From the NCBI GenBank assembly GCA_949752745.1, contig OX457031.1, forward strand, positions 22,059,642 to 22,123,641: a stretch of 64,000 nt of DNA. Direction: 5' to 3'. Shown in pieces: positions 29,301 through 41,345 of the stretch (the stretch's first letter is position 1; each line of letters opens with the position of its first letter). The notes below the pieces were generated by a model that was not told the DNA's origin, searched no databases, and worked only from the letters and a program-made list of their open reading frames with translations. The position numbers and the translations under genes are program-made. The DNA is from Protula sp. h YS-2021 (taxonomy: Eukaryota; Annelida; Polychaeta; Sabellida; Serpulidae).

Positions 29301-29943
29301 GTGTCCTGATATTTCGAACGTTCAATTCCTTAACTGGTCTTGAAGGATCTATAGGAAGAGAATATAAGTTGGTATTACGAGATGTCAATTGATGATGAAA
29401 GGTGAGCCTTAAAATATTATCGCAAACATTTTTCGGGTTTTTAAAACTTACGACCTTCAATAAAATATACAGGTAGCATTAATATAGCACAATACAATGC
29501 GGAATCATAAAAATAATCCTTTGTTACTATAAAGGAATGATTTTTAATCTAAGGCAGCAAAATATTTTACTGGTTCATTAATTTTTATCTTTACTGAGAC
29601 ACGGCAATATTGTTACTGCTACTGGCATATACAGATTATAAAGTAGAGATAACGTAGAGAGGTTACGTACAAAACATTTTGCACCTTATATTACTATTTG
29701 CAATGCATTTGCTGATTCAACATTTTAGCTAATGTAATCATTTAGCTTTCACGAAATTAGAGAATACATCCCAACAGCCACTACACATTACTAAACAAAC
29801 TTACAAAATTTAAGCAACAAAGTCAGTATATATTTTTTAATCAATTTCAACTTACCGATGAAGTAAGCATTTTCGTATTGTTCTCTTGAGCTTTCGACTA
29901 TTACACCGCTGAGCACAACCAACAAAGAGGCCAACCCAAACAT
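26332..29943 (-). CDS. nine-exon gene for a secreted helical protein, family unknown
   Basis: I assembled nine exons on the minus strand: 29943-29856, 29348-29221, 29074-28939, 28722-28624, 28342-28172, 27796-27683, 27418-27195, 26855-26737 and 26410-26332. All introns are GT-AG, phases (1,0,1,1,1,1,0,2) all close, and the total is 1,158 bases: 385 residues and a TAA. The ATG at 29943 has A at -3 and opens a hydrophobic signal peptide (residues 1 to about 19, core 'LASLLVVLSGVIV'). The mature protein looks almost wholly alpha-helical and charged, with six cysteines, one Asn-Val-Thr glycosylation site in exon 7, an Asp-rich 'MFDDDDMRR' in exon 5 and a Gln/Pro-rich, Ser-rich tail. No transmembrane helix follows the signal. 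Exon 6 uses the second of two nearby AGs because the first would put TAG in frame. I do not recognise the family and infer only secretion. Confidence 0.8.
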
Positions 29944-30974
29944 GCTTGTCTTAACACACAATATAAAATTTTTAAAATATGTATTGATAGCTTTCCGGAA
30001 TGTAATTGCAGGAAGTTTTGTCCTGTTAAACTATATTAATTAATATTTTATGTATCGTTACAGATGTGATTAGTCTCTCTACGAGAACACAGAATGGGTG
30101 TTTTAAAGATTCCTTAGTAATAACGAGTCTTATATTTCTTTCCATATTTATTTTCTTTGTAAGATTAAATTGTCTTCAGATAAAACTTACGCTACTTACT
30201 GTGCGGCTGGTTATTCGCTATCGCCCAATACACTGAAAATGCTTTGTTTTCCTGCTACATTCAATGGCACCCATGTAATATGCGACAACTCGAGAATGTT
30301 GACTTATAAAGATATTTTCAAAAATTAATGACCTTGAAAGAGCCAACATCTGCAGTTTATGGCAATTCTTACAACAGAGTATTTTAATTAAAAGTATTAC
30401 TGAATTTCACCATGTGTTGCTTTGCTCTGTAATTTATTCGAATTGTCTAGGTGCAGGACTGAAAGTTACCATCAATAAACCTCATACAGAAAACAAAGGC
30501 CCGTTTCTTAATAGGTATACAGCTCACACTATGGTATCTCACCACAATGATTTAATGCCTTTGTGTGTTTGTGTATTTTTAGGGATGCAAGTATAATTAA
30601 CGATTGTGTGATGTGATACTTTTTAATGTGTAGTTGAATCTGTGTATAAATAGTATCATAACAATTAATTTTGAGAAAGACAGTACTTTCTACTTGCTGG
30701 AACCACTCACTATAAAGCTGACGGTAAATGAAATGAGAAACAACATCATTACCAAGATGGCAAGGTATTATCTTCTTGTTGGAAGGGAATCTAGGCTGTA
30801 GAATGTTATTGAAATGATACACAGGTTTTATGGATTTCTAATGCATGTACAGACCCAATATTCTACAAATTCATAATACATCCCCTCTGATTTTCTGTGA
30901 CTAGATGTGAACATTAACCATCCCAATACTTAACTCGTGTGGAATTCTAATTGTGAGATTTCCCTATCAAGGTT
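29944..30974. other. 5' flank of the nine-exon gene, non-coding
   Basis: AT-rich; it should include the minus-strand promoter and any 5' UTR, but I cannot place a TATA box or initiator with confidence. Confidence 0.4.
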
Positions 30975-31200
30975 GTTTTGGTTCAGGGCTGAAATATACC
31001 TAGTTTTCTCTACGCCTAAAGTCAGTCGCTGTTATGATTGGCAGTTGAACTCTAAATTAACTATGCGGAGTTTAAAGGATCATCTTTATTTCGGTTCAGG
31101 GCTGAAATATACCAAGCTTTCTGTAATCCGAAATTCAGTCCCTGTTATGCTTGGCAGTTGAACTCTAAATTAACTAAGCAAGCTTTAAGGGTCTTCTTTA
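30975..31200. repeat. two-copy tandem repeat, 113-bp period
   Basis: 'gttcagggctgaaatatacc' occurs at 30981 and 31094, and 'ggcagttgaactctaaatta' is likewise repeated. The two copies are similar but diverged. Confidence 0.8.
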
Positions 31201-33404
31201 TTTACATAAGGATGGACTGGAATCTCTATTCACAGTTTAATTTGGAATAAATTACTTTTAAACCAATTACACTGAAAATCCCACCGAAAATGTTTATTTA
31301 TTTGTTTTATTTGGAAAATTTCTTGAAATCAATTAATTTATGAAAGTCGATTTCATTCACATTTCCATTTCAAAACCCAGAGATTTGTGATTAGAATAAT
31401 TAGGACTGAACAAAAGAAAACCTCTAGAGTGATTTTTAAATATTTGTGCTGCAGAAAACTTAAATTTAAATAGATTAATAGATAATAATTTTCAACCAGC
31501 AAACTTTAGAAAATATTAGCTGCTTTGAAATAGTAAACTACATTTTGTTCTAATTTTAAGAAAATCAATTGTATTATTGGCAGCTGCTGACACTTTTGTG
31601 AAAGACTTGTAATTTAAAAGTTTATCCTGCAGAAAAATTGTCTGTTTGAAAGCTATAAGGGTAGGCTTGTCCATTGTAACGGTATTTTATGCATTAATGT
31701 TTTAAATTAATGTTGTTGCCGGAATTTTTTTTTTGCAATGATTTAATAAGAAAACACATGTTACTGAAATCTGCAAATATTTTATTTTTATATCAATCAA
31801 GTACAGCTGCAGAGACTTGCAGTTATTCATTGCCTATTGTAATTTAAAATATACACTTGATAAATTCACAATATGTAAAAACAAGCAATTTTTGCAAAAG
31901 GAAGAAAGTTATCTACATTTTAAGTTTATTATAATGTAAAATGTATAAATATTTATTTAAATAATTAAATTCGTACCTGTTTCAATAAAATACTTGTTTG
32001 TAAATACTCGTAGAATAACAGGTATACAGGCTTTGTGGAAAAACTGTGTAGATTCTGAGTCTCTCTCATTATTTTCTTATTCTTTGTGTTTTAATCAATT
32101 ATAACTTTTGAAACCGATCAAAATGATGTGTCTTCATCTGCTACACTCCGATTTAGTTTCCTAATTAACACTAAACAAAGCGCTAGAATTTGAAAAGGTG
32201 GATGGAAATTGCTTGAAATCTTTTCTATGGTGAGCAACAAAAGCTTTAATATATTTAAATATACACTTTCATTCAATACAGTTTGATACAGCTTTAACTG
32301 AATACATACAAATCTTTTGCTTAATCAAATTTTTGTCTTGATGGTTGTATTTGAATATTGTTTTCAATAGGTGTGGCACTGTGGTATACGAACAGCAACT
32401 CTACGAATGAAGTAGAATTCATGAATGCCATTAAATTTCTACGGATGATTGAGAACTGGTGAAGTTCTATTTGTTAAGGCTTTTTCGATACACCCTTACA
32501 CTTACTCACCCACTAAGACCCACCAACACAATCAAGCACAGCAGTTCGCACAGAGAGTTTTAGCGTCCCTTTGTACATTTATTGACAGACGCGTGGTTTC
32601 TAACAAAGAATATGACGACCCTACCAACAGAATATTTTATAATATATTTCTATGCTCAATGGTTAATATATTCTATCAGGTCTGACCGAATTTTTTCGCA
32701 CTAAACACCTTTTTAGTATCTTTAAGATCAGAGAACAAGCGCAAGGTAAAATATGGTAAACTTTCAACGGTAAGAAACAATATTTTACACAAATGAACTT
32801 ACCTCTCTATGCCATAAAAGCGTGTATCATTTTGAAAGAACAACAATTTCCTATTAGTATCATTTTGCTGAACCTATGATATTGCATAATATATGCAGTC
32901 TTCAAAATTGACTGCATAAACGTAATAGTCGCTTATTCAGCAGCCAAACAGTATATCTCAACACCATTTTCTTCTCTTTAGATAAATTAAGGCTTACAAA
33001 CATGAGACAGAATAGTCCATCTAACTTAATCTTCATATTTTTAAGGAAAAGTTGAAAGAAAAATGCGCACAGTTTTGATATTCATGGATAGGAAAATTTA
33101 ACTCTTTGTTGTTCTGTAAGTCAGTAAAGGCACAAGAAATGTACCACTATCCAACACAGGCCAGACTCACAATCTTGTGTCACTGACTTCCTGCTGTAAC
33201 AGTAAGCTATTGTTGGTGAATACAGGTTTTCATGTTTTGCTTACATAGCATTTAATCAATTCTTAGTTAGATTGTTGAGATATGATTTTTTAAATAAATA
33301 GTCACAGAATCTAGATGGGTTATGTCAATAGATAAAGAAGCTACCGCATGGAAGGTATTGTGTATTAGAGAAAAAATACTAATGAGTTTACTGTTATTGA
33401 ATAA
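31201..33404. other. non-coding stretch
   Basis: Very AT-rich; one 78-codon plus-strand frame (32449-32685) is unremarkable. No gene recognised. Confidence 0.5.
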
Positions 33405-33500
33405 TTAATGACATTTGGTGCTCGAACCTGGGGCAATACTAGCATGTCCCAACCCTTCCCCCACCCCAGTGAGTTAGCTATTCAAACACCGACAGAGATT
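33405..33500 (-). mobile_element. tRNA-derived SINE head
   Basis: On the minus strand 'tagctaactcactgg' resembles a tRNA A box and D-arm, and about 45 bp on 'ggttcgagcacc' is a good B box. The distance is that of a tRNA, but the anticodon arm and acceptor pairing are poor. The element differs in sequence from the SINE head at 3510. Confidence 0.4.
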
Positions 33501-36044
33501 CTTAAGGCAAGATTTAATAACATTTGAAAATATCAGATACAAAAAAGGGCATTCCACATTTCTTTATTCACCAGCCAATACTAACAAAAATATAAAGTGA
33601 AACAACTTCAGTTACATTAATTCTACTATATTGTACATATAAATCGAATGGTGAGGTGTATTAAACATAAAAATAACTTCAAATGGAACGAAAACGAAAC
33701 ACAATATATTCCTGCAGTCTAATTCAACCTGTAACTTATTTTAACAACTCGGAAAATATAACAAGGTTTTATCTGTTTTTCAAATGAGATATAACTGCTA
33801 TCTTTGTAAGGGTGCGTAAGAAGTATTTCTTTAAAACTGTAATATCAAAATGAGGATTTAGAACAAAACAAAAATTTAAACATTCACAATTATATAATTT
33901 TGTCTCTTATTCTATTTCATTATTTTATATTTTGATTGTGTAATTTTATCTACGAAATATGGTTAAATTATGTAATCAAGGGATACATTGTATATATAAT
34001 ATCATTGTTCATATCTTACGGACTGCTGTACTTGAAGGTAGTAATATGACCATGACACTTACAAATCATGCTAAAATGTCTGTGTGTCATCTTGTAAGAC
34101 TAATTGTTTGCGAATTATAACTGCAACTGGTGAATTATAACTACAGACTATTCATTCTTATGTTTACCCAAACATAGGTGTATAATTTGTTGCAGCTAAT
34201 TGCGGAATAATTTGTGTTAGTGTATCTGCATTAGATATTATGTAACCCACACCTTTAATTTCTCTAGAGTCCTTGAAATTGATACGTTGAAATAACATAT
34301 TTTATAATTTTCTGTAAATTATCTTCTTTGTCTTAAAATCTGGTGTAAATTAAATCAGAAAGCCAGACGTATAAAATTCTGTTTAGATTTCAAGCATCTG
34401 CTGCATGGTTATTTATTTGTATAAATATCAGCAAATAAAGCTTTAATTTTTAATAGGAATCTAAAGGTTGAAAAGAGAAAGATTTCCAACCTTAACTGTT
34501 AGAAGGAACAAAAATATTTTAAATTGTGCACGTCTGCCTTACTGAGACCAAAAGTATACAACAAAATTCCATTAGAATTTGGAAGTGAAAAGACTATCAA
34601 TGACTTAATTATTATGCTGATTTAAAAAAAAACCCAGAGATTGCAGCAGAAAATGCATACACATATATTTGACCCCAAAGTCATATTTATTACTGCTGAA
34701 GGTTAAGAAAACATTGGCATAAAAAGGGCTTGTCTTCTGTGTTGTTTCGAAACATAATCAAACTATTTTCACTCACTCAGTTTTTGTCTCAATGCTGGTA
34801 TCAGCCAAATCACAAGTGATATGTTCCGAATACGGAAAAATACGTTTAGACTGAAACTAAACGGATAAAAATGAACGAAATAGTAGAGATACTTAAATGC
34901 CAAATTACTTTGCAACGAAAAACACTCCATTTTAGCAACTCGTATGCTATTGTATAAGAGTTTTTTAAGTTTTAAAAAGGTTTTAGTTGCGGCTGTTTAT
35001 ATTTTCTGAATAAATATTATTCTTTTTCTAGTTCTTCTATCATTACTTTCATTTCTACCTAGTGGGTTTGCACTCAGAAAGCAGAGTTCGTGTCCATTTT
35101 ATTTGAAAACCCAACGTATGATTCCAAATTTTAAATAATCAATATGTAGCACATACAATGCTTGCATTAAACATGCTAAGCCTTCCCGATTTACATCCTG
35201 TCTGTTTGGTGGTTGTTACACTTTAACTTTTGTTTGCAAAATATCACATTGCTCAAAAACGATTTCAGGTACCACAAAGCAAAATTGTTCTAACAATTCC
35301 GACAGGAAAAACCATATTGGAGTACATTTAAGACATTTTATGTTTCCATTAAGTGAATCCAAACAGTCATCATTTACAGTTTCCTAAGTATGAACTGATC
35401 ATCACATATAAACTATCACGTAACTCTTCCTCTTTCCGCACAATTAGGAAACATTCCTGGTGTGAAACACACATTTCAACTATATGTAAATGGCGCAAAG
35501 AATTTTCACAATTTACATGATAAAGTGAATTCTTACTGTCAATTCAATTTACTTAATGTAGCATATGCTCTTGTTTTATTTATACGGCGCAGCATGATAT
35601 TATTTTTATAATGCAAGTATCACGAGTGCTTTTTCTACATTTTAGAAGATAAAGTTTTCAAGCATATTTCCTTCAACATGAAACAATTAGTAACAAATTT
35701 TTTAAAGAGGCTGTAAATTTTGAATACAAAATTTTGACGTTTCCATAAAGCCTCAGACTTTTGAGATGCCTGGGAGAAGAGCGGGGGAAGGGGCAGGATG
35801 AAAGTATTTTACTTTTTAGATATGGAAAATGATAAACAATTAAATGCACACAGCAAACTAAATTTCATCAGATTTTTATTTAGCTGCTTGTTCCAAAATA
35901 TTTCACGGAATCTCATTATATTTTACGGAATCCCATGATATTCCGCTGAACGATTATATATTTGACAAAATTCTATTATATTTCACAGAATTCCACTATA
36001 TTTCATAATCAACATTGCAGAAACGACAGTCTGTCTTTGAATGA
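33501..36044. other. non-coding stretch
   Basis: AT-rich; near 35880-36005 a short diverged repeat of 'atatttcacggaatctcatt' type units is visible. No gene recognised. Confidence 0.5.
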
Positions 36045-37100
36045 CTGTGACCGAGAAGGCCAAAGTCACCAAAGTACTTTTTATGTAAAGTTGTTTAGGC
36101 CCAAAAGGCTGAAAATGAGCTCATAATCGCTCTTCTCTAACGGTTTTCGAGATAATAATGAACCTCCAGTTTATTACCTTGACGGTGCCCGAAAAGCTAA
36201 AGGTCACCGAGGTACCTCTTATGTAACGTTGTTTAGACCCAAAGGGTCGAAAGTAAGCTCAAAATCGCTCTGTCTCTAACCGTTTTTGAGATAGTAGTCA
36301 GCTTCCCGTTTTCATCTTGACCATGACCGAAAAGGCCAATGGTCCCGAGGTACCTCTCGTGTAACATTGTTCAAACACAAAGGGTCGAAAATGAGCTCAA
36401 AATCGCTCTATTTCAAACCGTTTCGAGATAATAGCCAACTTTCGATTTTTACCTTGACCTTGACGAAGGAGGTCAAGATCACCGAGTTATCTCTTACGCA
36501 ACGCTGTTTAAGCCCAAATCTCTAACCGTTTTCGAGATACGTCGACCTATCGTTAACAGTACACGAAGTTGCATGACCTTTGACCTTGATCCTCAAGGTC
36601 AAGATTCAGAGTGGAAGGCTACACGCTACTGAGTACGTATTATATATTCAAACTGGGATTTGGACACTTTTTATGGCCACTTTTCATGATTAATAGGCGT
36701 TTTGAAAAATATTTTGACCTCACCTTGAGCTTTGCCTTTCACATCAACGCCAAAAATATTTGCGGTTACATTGAAACCTGATGATTGTCTATAAGTGTAC
36801 CAAATATAAAGCTGCGCTGACTCAAACGCTAGGAGGAGTTTTCTGTAAACCACATTTTGGAAGAAATAACTTTGGCTTCAATTTGACCTTAACCTTGACG
36901 GTTGAACTAAAAAAAATCACGGATTCAACGAGACCTCGTCACTCTCTCAGCACATGTGTAAAATTTCATCTTCCTCTGTTAAACACTGTAGGAGGAATTT
37001 TCTGGACACCACCCAAACGGAAAAAGAGAAGCAAAATGGGAGAAAAGGGGCAGAGAGTTCAAGAAAAAGTACAAACTTATAGCCAGTTGCAAACGAGGTT
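36045..37100. repeat. diverged copy of the 138-bp array plus a 3' tail module
   Basis: About four monomers (starts near 36091, 36228, 36366, 36505) match the array at 22.8 kb. They run into a tail of about 540 bp with 'gacctttgaccttgatcctc', 'aataggcgttttgaaaaata', 'ataagtgtaccaaatataaa' and 'aggaggagttttctg'. The same monomer-to-tail junction and tail recur at 58.70-59.32 kb, so monomer and tail form one composite repeat. The DR0 motif is degraded here ('ggtcaagatcacc'). Confidence 0.85.
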
Positions 37101-37429
37101 TGAAAGTGGGAATGAACCATGTTCTGTATTTGTTCCTATTATTTCATGGCCCTGTGGATCAGACAACAATATATGACAGAAGAATAATTTCCAAGAAGGC
37201 AAAAAGGATAAAAATTGCTCCTAAGTACCTAAAGGTCATATAATAAGTTCTGAAGAAATTAATTAGTATTTGAGTGTTTGATGCCCGTTTGTCTGCTTTC
37301 CAGTGAAAATACAGTGAGCTGTAAACGTATAGAAAGTATGCTCCTTTCGAATTGTTAGAAACTAAATTCAAGACATTACCACACATGCAGACATTCATTT
37401 CTTTAAAGCTTATATTTAAAACCCATATC
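37101..37429. other. non-coding stretch
   Basis: AT-rich; nothing recognised. Confidence 0.5.
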
Positions 37430-37636
37430 TTCCCGACGTTTATAAAACATCACTCTTCTGACGTCTATACAATGTCAGGAAATAGACGATGTTTCGACTT
37501 CCTTTTGCCACCTTTTCGCAATGTTGATGAGACGTTGGATAATGTACGTCTTTCGACTTTGATAATCAGGCTAAATCCGAGAGTGATACAGCGTCGCGTG
37601 TGACGTCTATCCAAACGTCGCATTGTTTACTGGGTA
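37430..37636 (+). repeat. GACGTC-rich element, copy E
   Basis: A short copy with 'tgacgtctatacaatgtcag' and 'gtgtgacgtctatcc', ending in the family terminus 'tgtttactgggta' at 37624-37636. Confidence 0.6.
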
Positions 37637-38040
37637 TAGTTGTATTCATTGAACTTGTCCTATATTTGTTCTCTGTTTCGCAGTATATGACCTGCACGAT
37701 GCAAAAATAGTTGCAATGCATAAAATCATGAATGGTTTAACCAACTACTACAAACTTAACCTACTTTTGAAACGTTTGCTGCTTCAAAGTAAGAGGTGAA
37801 CCTCTGTAACATCCCGTGTCCTGCCACCGATCAGGCAGTGGTCTTTTAAGCCAGTGTTTTTGTGTTGTTTTGTTAAAAGAAACGCACAGTCGCTCTTCTG
37901 TCATTGCATGAAATGAATAACACGTCACTTGGCATGCTTAAAGGGTTACTCAAATTACATTTTAAGTGACGTCATAGACAGACATCTGTTGTTGTTTTAT
38001 CTTGGAGGATGCTTTCGATATTGTTTTAAACAACCAAGTG
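37637..38040. other. non-coding stretch
   Basis: Nothing recognised before the foldback element begins. Confidence 0.4.
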
Positions 38041-39170
38041 TAGGATATTTGGCCAACTTCAATTTGACCAACCGAAATTTAAACCAACCGCAGTTTGACC
38101 AACATCTTAATGAAAAAACCGGACATTTGACCAACTTAATAATTTTATTGTTTTTCGTACCACTTATCAGTAAAACATTAGCAATCACACATGTTCCGAC
38201 AAAAGCAACATTGAAACAAGTTATAACACTGCAAGTAAAAGTACTGTCCAAAACTACCGGGATGGTAGTAATCTCATATCCTCTCAAAACTTCACATACA
38301 GCTATCGCTATCCAAATCGAATGCAGTGTCCAATCCCTCGCAAAACTTCCTGCAGGGGTTTTGCGCTATTGCAAGAAGTCTTGCAGCAGAACTTGCGTGC
38401 TTTTCTGGAACGTTGCGTTTTCCCGCTTTGTACGCTTCTTCGGTGGTTGTCCTACAGCCTCCTGCAGGATCTTTTTGGCTATCATGGCTGCGTCTTTGCT
38501 TAGTGCCACAACTGCGGCGAAGAAGGTCGGATGCTTGTGGCCCACGAGCTAAAGAGATGCACGATTCCAGGTCTCGCACATGTTGTTTGTACAATGCTGA
38601 CCTTGCAGGGTAATGTCATGGACGTTCCACTTTTCGGTCACAAACAGAGGGGGCACGCGTGCAAAATGGCAGATTTGGGCTCTTCGTTGTCGAAACTTAC
38701 GGTGATGTAGGTACGCGACGAGATCTTCCAGTCCCGGTGGGGCTGTTTCCCGGATGAAGGCCATTCCCTCAGCAACTCGATCCACAGGCAGAAAGGGCAA
38801 GTCGTCCAGCATTCGGCAGTATATACGGACGTTGTCCGATGCACGGTACAACGGCACTAGACCAAGATCCTGAATCTTGCGCCAGGTGCTCTGGGTTAGG
38901 TGAAAGTAGCAGCCGGAGATTAATGGGGCACGTTGAACTCAACCTTATGACACTCAGTGACCGGGAGGGGATTAGCACAACATCTCTTTGATGCGAATGA
39001 GCACTTCTTTGAAATTACTTTTTCTTACGAAACCTCGAAGTCCTAGATTTATAAGGTTATGTATATCTAAAACTGAAAGTTGGTCAAATGTCAGTTTTTC
39101 CATTAAGCGGTTGGTCAAATTGCAGTTGGTCAAATTTCTGTTGGTCAAATTGCGGTTGGTCAAATTGTAT
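38041..39170. mobile_element. foldback element carrying a broken MULE transposase
   Basis: The left arm (38041-38137) has repeated 'aatttgaccaaccgaaattt' type units and 'cttaatgaaaaaaccggaca', then 'tttgaccaactt'. The right arm (39079-39170) is its inverse: 'agttggtcaaatgtcag', 'tttttccattaagcggttgg', then three more 'ttggtcaaatt' units. The arms are therefore roughly 95-bp inverted repeats that are also internally tandem. Between them lies a decayed Mutator-like transposase read on the minus strand. The arm unit is distinct from that of the element at 19.87 kb, but the architecture is the same. Confidence 0.75.
38300..38912 (-). pseudogene. Mutator-like (MULE) transposase, C-terminal fragment
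   Basis: Reading right to left from 38912, the frame begins 'GCYFHLTQSTWRKIQDLGL', continues with 'RMLDDLPFLPVDRVAEGMAF', then a basic stretch, 'RVPPLFVTEKWNVHD' and 'TLQGQHCTNNMCETWNRA'. This order (a GC.FH..Q..W.K.Q..GL block, an LPFLP..V block, a W(N)VYD-like block, a TNN..E.W(H/N)..F block) is the C-terminal half of MULE transposases seen in many animal genomes. The catalytic D-D region is not present. After the 'TNN..ETWNRA' block the frame is broken and the remaining open frames are out of register. It is dead, probably an internal deletion derivative. Confidence 0.7.
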
Positions 39171-40974
39171 GTACCCCTAAAAAAGCACACACACACATCA
39201 AGTTTCCCAACTGCCCTAATTTAGCTTTCTGAAGGATTTCAATACTTCCTACATTTCCCAGTTTGCGTGGAATCCTACATTTCCCAGTTTGCGTGGAATC
39301 CTGGGGAATTCCCTCCCTGAAAAACACCTTCGGCAACCCCTAACTTTGGCAAACTGTTGAGAAAAGCCTCATGCCCTCACGATCATCGCCGGGTCTACAA
39401 GATTTCGAGTAAAAAACACAGGTCGTCAAATGGGTAAAACTGAAAGATTTATCAGAAAGTCAGAAAAGGTAGTGAACGGGGTTTACGCTAAATATATTAA
39501 ACCGTAAAGTAACTTGTAAAGTATTTCTTCTAATCTGAAGTTGTTTAATGTTCATCGTGTGCTTCGGCCATCAGATAACTCCATGCCATCGACTCGTTTT
39601 CTAAGTGGGGGAGGCCGCTGTAGCTCACTTAATGGAAGATGCTTAACTTTCAGTCATGTCTCACTCCGGACTTTTTGAGTAATAAAACCGCTGTCTATGA
39701 ACTGAGCTGTTTATTAACAAAGAAGCCAGGCATGTGGTATATGACTTCCTCAGGCCCGGCAATCCATCACTGTATATTGTCCCCCTGGGCAATGTATTAA
39801 ACATTTAAACAACCCCAGTCAATCAGTGAATGACTCTCCATCACATTTTGTACACCTTATTGTTTCTCTAAAGTAAATTGCTATGATAAAAAAATGTAGT
39901 TGTAACATGTGGAACAAAAAAAAAATCTGTTCCATAAATATAAAGCTTGGTGGCTTGTAAGGATCCCCGTTTATATTCTAATAATGCTACACTATTTTGT
40001 TCGAAATATTTTTATTTTGAGCGCTTCTTGAATAAACACTTCCCTGACATCAGACGAGGCAATTATTCACATTTTACAGTTGACTGAGTGGCAGGTCAGC
40101 GATAAGACAACTCAGCCGCGTTAATTGCTTCCTGTAGTACGACAAGATAGACATCTAACGCCGAGGGATCATCTTGAATTCCAACTAACGCACCAGACTG
40201 ATAAGTTTATCTGATCAATCTGTGATCGATATATTTTCATAGATACAGAAAGGAGTGGAGACGGTGTTGCTGCAAGTGCAAACCCCCGGGATGGGGGAGG
40301 GGAAGTGGGGTCTCCATATGCGTGTGGATAAGTCGCGGGTAAAGGGATGTAATTTGGGGGGCCAGACACGGTCCGCACGTAGTGCCCAGCTTTGTGACGG
40401 GGAGGGGGAAATTTTCATTCAACGTTCCGCGTTCCCTACAAACTGGGGATTGTTTCGGAGCTGCACCCCGCATCAAGCTTAAAGGGGGCCCAAAATCGTG
40501 CGCACACACTTTTCTGATTGCTTTCATGTGTACGTTTTAGTTGCGTATAATTACACACGAGTAAATAATTTGGTGAAAAGGGGGTGCTTTCTTTTTTCTT
40601 TTCTTTTTTTTTTTTCTTTTTTTTTTTACTTTGACAATCCACTTTTAAGAGGGAAAAATCACATAGTATATACATTTGGATAAAGCGACCATATTTTCAA
40701 GCTCTGAGTGACCATATTTTCAAGCTCTGTACTCCATATTTAGGAGCAATTTCAAAAAGGCAAGCATGTTAACCAGTTTCTGAGTGGACTCTCCTCCGCG
40801 CCGTAAACCAAATCAAAGCAAAGCAATTTTACAACAATTAAATGGTTGAGCTATCATTTACACATCTATTATTAAACCTACCCCCAGCTTCGTACATGAT
40901 ACTTTTAGCTTTAATTCTCCTGCTACTTTAAAAACTTTATTTTGCCAAAAAAAAATTGCTCGCTCTTTAAAATC
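39171..40974. other. non-coding stretch
   Basis: Includes a perfect 26-bp direct duplication at 39247-39298 and a GC-rich patch at about 40240-40500. Part of that patch resembles 61430-61580 (both contain a 'ccagacrYggncCGC...gcgtt(c/t)cctac/ta' arrangement), so it is probably another dispersed repeat. T-rich run at 40590-40628. No gene recognised. Confidence 0.45.
39247..39298. repeat. 26-bp direct duplication
   Basis: 'tcctacatttcccagtttgc' plus six further bases occurs twice back to back without a mismatch. Confidence 0.9.
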
Positions 40975-41345
40975 TCCATATTTTACGTCCTAAATTTGGT
41001 CTAATTTCGAAGCGACATGTCATGGCTGCCATTTCCGGTGAGCGATAACAAGATGACGTTGTTGTGTTGTTGTAACCCTGACTTTTACAAAACGCCGAAT
41101 TTTCGACGTCTGTACAGCGTCAATGCCCGACTCCATTCATCGCTGAGCCGAAGAGGTTGATTGAATTGGAGGAAGTGGGGTTTTGTTTGGGATCTATAAT
41201 AATGTTGGTCATCCAACGTCTGTTCGATGTTGTGTCAAAGACGTTGATCAGACGTTGATCTATGGTCGTGACGAATCACAATCAAACTACAACCAGATGT
41301 ACTGTTGCGATTCGGTCTGGTCGACGTCAGACTGTTTACTGGGTA
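40975..41345. repeat. GACGTC-rich element, copy F
   Basis: Carries the internal block 'ccggtgagcgataacaag' at about 41035, 'ttttcgacgtctgtac', 'gacgttgatcagacgttgat' and the ending 'tgtttactgggta' at 41333-41345. It is in the same orientation as copy D, with recognisable colinearity. Confidence 0.6.

Noticed and set aside
37929..38552. 207-codon plus-strand open frame
   Set aside because: Antisense to the MULE transposase remnant and running through a foldback arm; its asparagine/leucine repeats come from the TTTGACCAAC units.
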